NCBI GenBank assembly: GCA_037968535.1
Contig: JBBKVT010000209.1
Coordinates: 1-6,155, forward strand
DNA length: 6,155 nt
Direction: 5' to 3'
Source of the DNA: JAHEAO01 sp037968535
GTDB taxonomy: Bacteria; Pseudomonadota; Alphaproteobacteria; Rhodobacterales; Rhodobacteraceae
This document shows positions 1 to 5,873 of the stretch, piece after piece. The notes under the pieces are model-generated. The model did not search any database. It was not told where the DNA came from and was given only the letters and a program-made list of their open reading frames with translations. The position numbers and the translations under genes are program-made. Position 1 is the first letter of the stretch, and every line of letters begins with the position of its first letter.

Positions 1-1608
1 CTTCTCGAACAGCCGAGCGACCGCTTCAGCGCCGGGGTCTGCATGGCCTTGCAACTGGTCTGCGTTGATGTAAGCCGCGCGGCCTGCCTTGGCCTCCAGC
101 AGAGTTGCCGTATAGTTGGCACCGACACGTGCGGCGACGGCCGCCGCTTCGAGGCCTTCGTCCAAGGCGTCCAGCGCAGGTTGCAGCGCGTCGATCATGG
201 TGCGGTCACCCAGCCGGGCGCCGCCGATTTCTTGCATCCGCTCCAATCCAGCGCGCAATGCATCGCGCATAGTCATGCCACTTGACGCTGCATCGCCAGC
301 CGCGGCAAAGAAGATTGCCAGCAACACGCCTGACGAGCCGCCCATCGTTTGACTGAGCTCCAGTCCGATCGCCCGGTAAAGCTGGGTATGGTCTGCAAGC
401 GGCAAACGATCCATTGCGCCAAGAAGCGCACGCGCAGCACCGGCAAGCGTCGATCCCGTATCGCCGTCGCCGGACTTCGCATCAAGCGCGTTCAGGTCAC
501 TCTCGACGGCGATCATGATTTCACAACAACGGGTCAAGAAGGCACCGGTCGCCGGATGTGCAGACGGAATGGGTCTGATTGGCGTCAACCCGTCGGGAAG
601 GTCAATGACCGTCACTTCGGTCATCATATGGCATCCGGGCCAGGCGGCAACGGGTGTTTCGGCTTGGAGCATCTCGATGTCACCCGGTTCCAACGGACAG
701 AGCGACACCGAGAACCCGCGCATGTCGAGAGAGGTCATCATTGCCGCGGGACCGACAATATGACTGATTTGCCCGCCGATTGTTGATCGGGCTAGTTCGT
801 TGGCGAGAACCGACATTTCGAGGACGGATGCGCCGCCAAGATTGTTCAAAAGGGCAACAAGCGGTTTGTCGGGCAATTCTGGCGCGATCTTTTCGGATAC
901 GGCAGTCATGGCCTGTGCCGCATTCTCGAAGGCGATCTGCTGCACGCCTGCCTCGCCGTGGATTCCAAGCCCGAGCTCGGCCATGCCGGGCGCGATACGG
1001 TGTTCTTTTGGTGAACCCGGCACGGTACAGGTGTCCAGCGACATTCCGATGCTTCTGGTGCCGCGAATGACCCGCTCCGCGGCGGTGGTGACGGCGTCCA
1101 GATCCGCACCACCCTCCGCCAGCGCGCCAGCGATCTTGTGGACAAACAGTGTACCCGCCACTCCGCGCGACTGCGGCAAGTCGGGCAGCGCAATGTCATC
1201 GTCGACAATGACCATGTTCACCTTCAGCCCAAACGCCCTTGCCCGCTCCACCGCAAGACCGAAATTCAGACGGTCCCCGGTATAGTTCTTGACGATCAGC
1301 AGACAGCCTGCCGGACCGGTGACAGAAAGGATGCCGGCCAGAACCGCGTCAACCGAGGGCGAAGCGAAGACATCGCCACAGACAGCGGCGGTCAGCATTC
1401 CCGGCCCGACGAACCCGGCATGGGCCGGTTCGTGACCTGATCCTCCGCCGGATACGATCGCGACCTTCGACCTGTCAAAGTCCGTCCGCAAGACTACGCG
1501 GATATGGGGATATCCATCGAGACGGGCCAGCTTGCCGCCAGAGACCATGATCAGGCCATCGATTGCCTCGGTGACCATGTCTTCCTTCTTGTTCATGAAT
1601 TGAGTCAT
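1..1608 (-). CDS. dhaKL: Fused DhaK-DhaL ATP-dependent dihydroxyacetone/ketose kinase (3' end cut by window)
   Basis: This is a single-chain kinase of the dihydroxyacetone kinase family, a cytoplasmic enzyme that transfers the ATP gamma-phosphate to a short-chain ketose. I translated the minus strand and found it open for 536 codons from ATG at 1608 to the window edge. The DhaK domain (about 1-330) has the GGGSGHEP loop (54-61, with H59), KNYTGD (107-112, with D112), DDDIAL (136-141) and GIHGE (215-219). H217 matches the histidine that binds substrate covalently as a hemiaminal. After a short linker the DhaL nucleotide domain (about 350-536) has D376 and GDGD (380-383), giving the three Mg-binding aspartates, then GGSSG (423-427) and GDRTMIDAL (467-475). 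The family is usually about 550-580 aa, so only a few codons should be missing. The start at 1608 is chosen over M5 and M11 because AAGGAAG lies just upstream. DHA is the default substrate, but relatives act on erythrulose or apulose, so the substrate is unproven. Confidence 0.96.
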   Translation of the reverse strand, partial: MTQFMNKKEDMVTEAIDGLIMVSGGKLARLDGYPHIRVVLRTDFDRSKVAIVSGGGSGHEPAHAGFVGPGMLTAAVCGDVFASPSVDAVLAGILSVTGPAGCLLIVKNYTGDRLNFGLAVERARAFGLKVNMVIVDDDIALPDLPQSRGVAGTLFVHKIAGALAEGGADLDAVTTAAERVIRGTRSIGMSLDTCTVPGSPKEHRIAPGMAELGLGIHGEAGVQQIAFENAAQAMTAVSEKIAPELPDKPLVALLNNLGGASVLEMSVLANELARSTIGGQISHIVGPAAMMTSLDMRGFSVSLCPLEPGDIEMLQAETPVAAWPGCHMMTEVTVIDLPDGLTPIRPIPSAHPATGAFLTRCCEIMIAVESDLNALDAKSGDGDTGSTLAGAARALLGAMDRLPLADHTQLYRAIGLELSQTMGGSSGVLLAIFFAAAGDAASSGMTMRDALRAGLERMQEIGGARLGDRTMIDALQPALDALDEGLEAAAVAARVGANYTATLLEAKAGRAAYINADQLQGHADPGAEAVARLFEK

Positions 1609-1614
1609 GGTTTT

Positions 1615-1622
1615 CTTCCTTA
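1615..1622 (-). promoter_or_regulatory. Ribosome-binding site of the kinase, fused to the upstream stop codon
   Basis: On the coding strand the sequence TAAGGAAG ends six bases before the kinase ATG. Its first three bases are the stop codon of ATPase 2. The purine-rich core AAGGA decides the start at 1608 rather than the in-frame ATGs at codons 5 and 11, which have no such sequence before them. The arrangement implies that ribosomes finishing ATPase 2 stop directly on the kinase initiation site, so the two genes are probably translationally coupled. Confidence 0.75.
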
Positions 1623-2615
1623 TAGGATACGCGCGCCGGCATCGTCGAAGTAGAACGGCCTTTTGGGCCGGATCTTGACGAGGTCGCCGGATTTCAACTG
1701 GGTATGGGCGTCGGTCACGGTGACCAGATCGTGATCCATGAATGACAGATGCAATCGGGTCTGGTCGCCAAGATGCTCGACCCGCGTGACAAGGCTGTTC
1801 TGGCCCTCACCCTGCTCAATCTGTTCCGGGCGAAGGCCGATGGTTTTGGCGCCTTCCGGCGCATTGCCAAACAAGCTGGCGGGCAGAATATTGATCCGTG
1901 GCTGCCCCAGCCTGCCCGCCGCGTAGATACTGACCGGGTCTTCGTAGATTTCGCGCGGCGCGCCGAACTGCACCAGCCTCCCGTGATCCAATACACCGAT
2001 ATGGGTTGCCATCGTCATCGCCTCGATCTGGTCATGGGTAACGTAAAGCAACGTCGCGCCGGAATTGGCCTGGATGCTTTTCAACTCAATCCGCAGGTCC
2101 GACCGCAGCTTCGCGTCAAGGGAACTGAGCGGTTCGTCCATCAGGTAGACTGAAGGGTTGCGCACCAGTGCGCGGCCGATCGAAACCCGCTGCATCTCAC
2201 CACCCGACAAGGCCGTCGCCCTGTTGTCAAGTTTGTGCGAGATCTGGAGGGCCTCGGCTACTTCGCCCACTTTGCGGTCGATCTCGGCGGGCGGAGTTTT
2301 CAACAAAGGCGACTTCAACGGGAATTCGAGGTTCTCGCGCACGGTCAGATGCGGATAGAGCGAATATTGCTGGAAAACCATCGCCACATCGCGTTGCGCC
2401 GGGGTAAGGTTCTTCATCGACCGCCCCCCTATCAGAACCTCACCCCGGTCGGGCGCATCCAGACCCGAAACCATCCGCAGGGTGGTGGTCTTACCGGCAC
2501 CTGTCGGCCCGAGGAGCACCACGAACGACCCGTCGGGCACGGTCATGGTCATGTCGTTCAGTGCAACATCCGGGCCGAAGGATTTGGTGATGTTTCTGAG
2601 ACAGACTTCAGCCAT
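1620..2615 (-). CDS. ABC importer ATPase 2 (MalK/UgpC-like, CUT1 family, 331 aa)
   Basis: This is the second ATP-hydrolysing subunit of the importer, on the cytoplasmic face of the membrane. All nucleotide-site motifs are present: Walker A GPTGAGKT (36-43), Q-loop VFQQYSLYPHL (80-90), signature LSGGE (136-140), Walker B VYLMDE (156-161), D-loop SSLDAK (164-169) and switch histidine H194 in VTHDQ. A C-terminal TOBE/OB-type regulatory domain follows (about 240-331, with GLRPEQ at 260-265). It is shorter than typical MalK (about 370 aa), mostly in that domain. The ATG at 2615 sits inside the last codons of ATPase 1 (8-base overlap), with GGAG nine bases upstream. Its stop TAA is part of the kinase ribosome-binding site. 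The protein clearly differs from ATPase 1 in sequence, so it is not a recent duplicate. Family certain, transported substrate unknown. Confidence 0.96.
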   Translation of the reverse strand: MAEVCLRNITKSFGPDVALNDMTMTVPDGSFVVLLGPTGAGKTTTLRMVSGLDAPDRGEVLIGGRSMKNLTPAQRDVAMVFQQYSLYPHLTVRENLEFPLKSPLLKTPPAEIDRKVGEVAEALQISHKLDNRATALSGGEMQRVSIGRALVRNPSVYLMDEPLSSLDAKLRSDLRIELKSIQANSGATLLYVTHDQIEAMTMATHIGVLDHGRLVQFGAPREIYEDPVSIYAAGRLGQPRINILPASLFGNAPEGAKTIGLRPEQIEQGEGQNSLVTRVEHLGDQTRLHLSFMDHDLVTVTDAHTQLKSGDLVKIRPKRPFYFDDAGARIL

Positions 2616-3705
2616 TCTTGAGCACTCCGCGATTGGCTTCAGAGATCAAGGCACGACCGCTTTCGGTGGCGAAAAGTGTGATCTTGCGGGCATCAAAATC
2701 CAGTCCGGTCTGGTCCCCGGCCCTGACCGGCGTGCCGGATGACACCCGTGCCTTGATCATGCCGTTCGGCGTATCAAGCAAAACGATCTGGGTGGTGCCC
2801 AGATACTCGGTTGCGACCACGCGCGCGCGGTAGGCCGCCGCATCGTTCAGATGCACATGCTCGGGGCGGATGCCCAGCACCAGATCACCCCTCGCGCCGC
2901 CGATCATCGTCGGCACGTCGATGCTGGTGCCATCCAGAGTAACCTCTGTGATGCCGTTGCCGACGATGCCGTGGAACTTCAGGAAGTTCATCGGCGGCGA
3001 TCCAATAAAGTCCGCGACGAACATCGTGGCGGGCCAGTCGTAGATCTCTTGCGGTTTACCGAACTGCTCCACCACGCCGTGGTTCATCACGACGATCTTG
3101 TCGCCCATCTGCATCGCTTCCAGCTGGTCATGGGTCACGTAGATCGTCGTGGCGCCCATTCGGTCGTGCAGGGCGCGCAACTCTTCCGCCATGTGCTCTC
3201 TGAACTCGGCATCCAGAGCGCCAAGCGGTTCGTCCATCAGAAAGCATTTCGGATCACGCACGATCGCCCGGCCAAGTGCCACCCGCTGCCTGTCGCCGCC
3301 CGACAGGCCGCCCACCGGGCGGTTCAGGATATCGCTGATCCCGAGGATGACCGCCACCTCATCGACCTTTCGATTGACCTCGCCCTTCGGCATTCCCTGG
3401 CTGACAAGCGGGTAAGAGATATTCCTGCGCACGTTCAGATGCGGATAAAGCGCGAACATTTGGAAAACAAAGGCGATGTCGCGCTGAGAGGCCGGTTTCT
3501 GACCAACCTCGTCGCCGTCGATAAAGATCTCGCCACTCGTCGGCAATTCCAGGCCGGCGATCATCCGCAGCGTGGTCGTCTTGCCGCAACCGGAAGGGCC
3601 AAGCAGCATGAAGAATTCACCATCCTCCACCGTGAAGGAAGAGGATTTGACGGCGGTGAAGGCGCCAAAATCCTTGCGAACATTCTTGATGTTGATCTGC
3701 GCCAT
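2608..3705 (-). CDS. ABC importer ATPase 1 (MalK/UgpC-like, CUT1 family, 365 aa)
   Basis: This is the first of two ATPase subunits of the importer. It has Walker A GPSGCGKT (36-43), Q-loop VFQMFALYPHL (80-90), signature LSGGDRQR (134-141), Walker B CFLMDE (154-159), D-loop GALDAE (162-167) and switch histidine H192 in VTHDQ. The TOBE region spans about 240-350, with GIRPEH at 278-283. Length is normal for a MalK-type subunit. The start at 3705 lies three bases after the stop of the small membrane protein gene, with a weak GGAA upstream, so initiation probably depends on coupling. The substitution of D for the common Q in the signature (LSGGD) is tolerated in the family, and no catalytic residue is missing. 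Automatic pipelines would probably call it UgpC, which would not establish glycerol-3-phosphate as substrate. It probably pairs with ATPase 2 beneath the two permeases. Confidence 0.96.
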   Translation of the reverse strand: MAQINIKNVRKDFGAFTAVKSSSFTVEDGEFFMLLGPSGCGKTTTLRMIAGLELPTSGEIFIDGDEVGQKPASQRDIAFVFQMFALYPHLNVRRNISYPLVSQGMPKGEVNRKVDEVAVILGISDILNRPVGGLSGGDRQRVALGRAIVRDPKCFLMDEPLGALDAEFREHMAEELRALHDRMGATTIYVTHDQLEAMQMGDKIVVMNHGVVEQFGKPQEIYDWPATMFVADFIGSPPMNFLKFHGIVGNGITEVTLDGTSIDVPTMIGGARGDLVLGIRPEHVHLNDAAAYRARVVATEYLGTTQIVLLDTPNGMIKARVSSGTPVRAGDQTGLDFDARKITLFATESGRALISEANRGVLKNG

Positions 3706-3708
3706 GAT

Positions 3709-3897
3709 CTATTCCGGAAAATGGCTGACGATGATGAACATGACCGTGCCCACCAGCGTGACGAGGAAGGAATAGGTGTAGAGCCAGATCACGAAAGGCT
3801 GCATCAGCATGATCACGCCCAAAGCAATCAGGACCGTCGCCAGCATTTCCCATGGTCCGCGCCGCAGGCGCAGTAGACCGTTGATGAAACCCGTCAT
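3709..3897 (-). CDS. Small two-helix membrane protein of unknown function, 62 aa
   Basis: I do not recognise this protein. It has 62 residues: a short basic N-terminus (R10, R12, R13) and two hydrophobic stretches, about 17-37 and 40-58, joined by a very short turn containing QPF. This fits a helical hairpin in the inner membrane. The positive N-terminus suggests that both ends face the cytoplasm. Its ATG at 3897 overlaps the permease B stop as ATGA, with only a weak GGGGCGG before it, and three bases separate its TAG from ATPase 1. An in-frame extension up to 4008 exists, but it would run back through permease B coding sequence and is unlikely. Position in a tightly coupled transporter operon suggests an accessory subunit. 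The glycerol importer operon of Rhizobium leguminosarum also carries a small membrane protein (GlpU), but I cannot show homology. Confidence 0.8.
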   Translation of the reverse strand: MTGFINGLLRLRRGPWEMLATVLIALGVIMLMQPFVIWLYTYSFLVTLVGTVMFIIVSHFPE

Positions 3898-4829
3898 TTG
3901 CGCACCGCCCCGAATGTAATGCCGCGCAGCAGGTGTTTGCGCAGCAGGATCGTGAAGACCATAACTGGCAGCAGGAAGAGCGTGGTTCCGGCCGCGACCG
4001 CGGGCCAATCCTTGCCCACACCGATGATCGTCGGGATGAAGGGGGGGGCTGTCTGCGCCGTGCCAGAAGTCAGAAGAACCGCGAAGGCATATTCGTTCCA
4101 GGCGAAGATCAGGCAGAAGATCGCAGTCGAAGCGATGCCGGTCGTCGCCTGTGGCAGCACCACCTTGTAGAAGGCCTGGAACCGTGTGTAGCCGTCAATC
4201 AGCGCCGCTTCCTCGTATTCCACCGGGATCTCGTCGATGAAGCCTTTCAAGAGCCAGACCGACAGCGACAGGTTCACCGCTGTGTAAAGCAAGATCATGC
4301 CCAGATGTGTGTCGTTGAGACCCAGTTGGCGGTACATCAGGAAGATCGGGATCGCGACGGCGATCGGCGGCATCATCCGGGTCGAGAGGATGAAGAACAA
4401 AAGATCGTCCTTCAGTGGCACTTTGAAACGCGAGAAGGCATAGGCCGCGATCGTGCCTAGAAAGACGGACAGGAACGTTGATCCGAAGCCGATGATGACG
4501 GAGTTCAAGAACCGCTCGCCGTACCGGCTGGGGCCCGCGATCACCATGTCATATTGGCGGACGATCCGGTCGTACCACTTTGTCGGCGGGCCAAGCGCCT
4601 GTAATGCTTCGGGCGTGCCGCGCGCCCGCGTTGTGAAGAGGTTGACGTAGCCCTCCAACGTCGGCTCGAACACCACTTTGGGCGGATAGGCGATGGCATC
4701 GGCAGGCGACTTGAAACCGGTGGCGATGATCCAGATCAGCGGCAGGATGGTGACGATGGCATAGCTTACCACCAGCACGCCCGCGATCCATTTCTGCCGC
4801 CGCGATGGTTCTGTCACCGAAAAGCTCAT
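3894..4829 (-). CDS. ABC importer permease B (MalG-like, CUT1 family, 311 aa)
   Basis: This is an inner-membrane permease forming half of the translocation channel. The N-terminus is a short cytoplasmic tail followed by helix 1 (about 14-36). Helices 2 to 6 fall near 112-134, 146-166, 178-197, 234-253 and 280-298. The EAA loop that docks on an ATPase is clear at 207-213 (EAALIDG), followed by VLP at 224-226, and the C-terminus is the MalG-like GITFGAVRK. The start is placed at 4829, where ATG overlaps the stop of permease A as ATGA and AAGGA lies just upstream. The same frame stays open to 5204, but that extension is the antisense-free shadow of permease A and lacks membrane character. The periplasmic loop between helices 1 and 2 (about 37-110) looks some 20 residues longer than is common in the family. 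An 8-base C tract encodes part of TAPPFIP (259-265). Confidence 0.95.
   Translation of the reverse strand: MSFSVTEPSRRQKWIAGVLVVSYAIVTILPLIWIIATGFKSPADAIAYPPKVVFEPTLEGYVNLFTTRARGTPEALQALGPPTKWYDRIVRQYDMVIAGPSRYGERFLNSVIIGFGSTFLSVFLGTIAAYAFSRFKVPLKDDLLFFILSTRMMPPIAVAIPIFLMYRQLGLNDTHLGMILLYTAVNLSLSVWLLKGFIDEIPVEYEEAALIDGYTRFQAFYKVVLPQATTGIASTAIFCLIFAWNEYAFAVLLTSGTAQTAPPFIPTIIGVGKDWPAVAAGTTLFLLPVMVFTILLRKHLLRGITFGAVRK
4041..4048 (-). repeat. C8 homopolymer inside the permease B gene
   Basis: Eight consecutive C on the coding strand (G on the plus strand) encode the end of an alanine codon and two proline codons in the TAPPF segment of permease B. It is the longest homopolymer I noticed in the window. 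The reading frame is intact through it as given. It could be prone to replication slippage or sequencing error. Confidence 0.85.
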
Positions 4830-5773
4830 CGTTCCTTCACCTTGTTGAGGGCTTTCACGTAGATCGACGCAAGCCCAAACACCGTTACGAACAAGATCAC
4901 CGCATAAGCCGAGGCATAGCCAGTTCGCCATTTCTCGAAAGCTTCGCGCTTGAGCGTGATCGATGTGAGTTCGGTCGTCGAACCGGGCCCGCCCCCGGTC
5001 AACTGGACAACCAGGTCGAACATCTTGAAATTCTCGATACCACGAAACAAGACCGCCAACATCAGGAAGGGCAGCACCATCGGGACGGTGATCGTCCAGA
5101 ACTGCCGCCACCTGCTGGCCCGGTCGCATTCTGCCGCTTCGTAGATCGAATCCGGGATGGATCGCAGGCCGGCAAGGCAGATCAGCATGACGAAGGGCGT
5201 CCACATCCAGGTATCAACGATGATGATGGCCCACGGGGCCAGCGCCACCTCTCCGATCATCGTAAAGGATGACGGATCAACGCCGGAAAAGAACGCGACC
5301 ACATAGTTGAAAAGGCCGATCTGCGGCTGGTAGAAGAAGGTCCAGAAGTTGCCGACCACGGCGGGCGACAGCATCATCGGCAGGACGATAAGCGTGGTCC
5401 AAAGGTCGTTTCCCCTGAACTTCTTATTGATCAGGTACGCCAGTGCGAAGCCGATCAGCACCTGCAGCGCCAGCGTCCAGAACAGGAAATGCGCTGTCGC
5501 CTGCATCGAATGCCAAATATCCGGATCGCCCAGAATGCGGCGGTAATTCTCTATCCCGACCCATTCAACTTCGCGGTTGGGCCGGTTGGCCCGGAAATCC
5601 GTCAGGCTGAGGCGGATTGTCCAAATCAGAGGAAAGATGTTGATTGCGAGCAGCAGGAAGATCGTCGGCGCGACGAAAACCCATGCAATCGCCCGGTCCG
5701 ACAGCCCGCGGATCTGGCGCGCCATCTTGGGAGGAGTCGCCTTGGCGGCGCGGGCGATCGGGGTGTCGGACAT
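4826..5773 (-). CDS. ABC importer permease A (MalF-like, CUT1 family, 315 aa)
   Basis: This inner-membrane permease pairs with permease B. A basic cytoplasmic tail of about 28 residues precedes helix 1 (about 29-51). Further helices fall near 95-115, 124-146, 178-201, 229-246 and 286-308. The segment GGGPGSTTE (260-268) is typical of sugar-type permeases of this class. The EAA loop (YEAAECDRA, 211-219, then ITVP at 228-231) is recognisable, but the usual glycine after the aspartate is arginine R218 (codon CGG at 5120-5122). The start at 5773 has a strong GGAGGG immediately upstream, which favours it over M17. The gene ends in TGA overlapping the ATG of permease B. It is preceded by the 100-base hairpin gap after the binding-protein gene, so it is the first gene of the densely coupled block. 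Confidence 0.95.
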   Translation of the reverse strand: MSDTPIARAAKATPPKMARQIRGLSDRAIAWVFVAPTIFLLLAINIFPLIWTIRLSLTDFRANRPNREVEWVGIENYRRILGDPDIWHSMQATAHFLFWTLALQVLIGFALAYLINKKFRGNDLWTTLIVLPMMLSPAVVGNFWTFFYQPQIGLFNYVVAFFSGVDPSSFTMIGEVALAPWAIIIVDTWMWTPFVMLICLAGLRSIPDSIYEAAECDRASRWRQFWTITVPMVLPFLMLAVLFRGIENFKMFDLVVQLTGGGPGSTTELTSITLKREAFEKWRTGYASAYAVILFVTVFGLASIYVKALNKVKER

Positions 5774-5776
5774 GAT

Positions 5777-5782
5777 CCCTCC
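5777..5782 (-). promoter_or_regulatory. Strong ribosome-binding site of permease A
   Basis: GGAGGG on the coding strand lies three bases before the permease A ATG. It is the closest match to the anti-Shine-Dalgarno sequence in the window. Permease A therefore probably initiates independently of the upstream binding-protein gene, unlike the overlapping genes that follow it. Confidence 0.75.
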
Positions 5783-5836
5783 GTGCGGGCAAGGACGCGG
5801 CGAACAACATCGCGCACGTCGTGAAAGCGAAGCGGT

Positions 5837-5862
5837 TGGGTGCGTGATCTCTCACGCACCCA
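5837..5862 (-). promoter_or_regulatory. Perfect 11-bp stem-loop with GAGA tetraloop after the binding-protein gene
   Basis: On the coding strand TGGGTGCGTGA and TCACGCACCCA pair perfectly around a four-base GAGA loop, a member of the stable GNRA class. The hairpin begins 11 bases after the binding-protein stop codon. No run of U follows, so it does not look like a complete intrinsic terminator. In binding-protein-dependent transporters, hairpins at this position commonly protect the upstream message from 3' exonucleases or cause partial termination. Either raises the binding protein above the membrane subunits. That role is inferred here, while the pairing is directly visible. Confidence 0.8.
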
Positions 5863-5873
5863 TCTGGCACGAT

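Larger units (their letters stand above)
5774..5873 (-). other. Intergenic spacer between binding protein and permease A
   Basis: This 100-base spacer is the only sizeable non-coding stretch in the window. It contains the hairpin at 5837-5862 and the permease A ribosome-binding site at 5777-5782. I see no convincing -35/-10 pair and no open frame in it with plausible coding character. Confidence 0.8.

Noticed and set aside
349..786. 145-codon plus-strand frame, and other plus-strand frames over 1-1440
   Set aside because: They are antisense to the kinase gene, which is open and carries every family motif. None of their translations resembles a known protein.
2851..3876. 341-codon open frame on the plus strand
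   Set aside because: It lies antisense to ATPase 1, whose motifs are all present, and then runs on into the small-protein gene. The translation is rich in His, Arg, Asp and Gln with no recognisable domain, as expected for an antisense shadow of a GC-rich gene.
3898..4008. N-terminal extension of the small membrane protein by 37 codons
   Set aside because: It overlaps the conserved end of permease B and is composed of Arg, Ala and His without structure. The ATG at 3897 with ATGA overlap is the economical start.
4830..5204. N-terminal extension of permease B by 125 codons
   Set aside because: The extension is in another frame over permease A, lacks membrane helices or a signal, and the ATG at 4829 with its ATGA overlap gives a normal family start.
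4805..5272. 155-codon plus-strand frame opposite permease A
   Set aside because: It is the antisense shadow of permease A, full of Arg, His, Asp and Gln, with no ribosome-binding site or domain seen.
5838..5861. Rho-independent terminator after the binding-protein gene
   Set aside because: The stem is strong, but no U-rich run follows and the operon clearly continues. It is reported as a regulatory hairpin instead.
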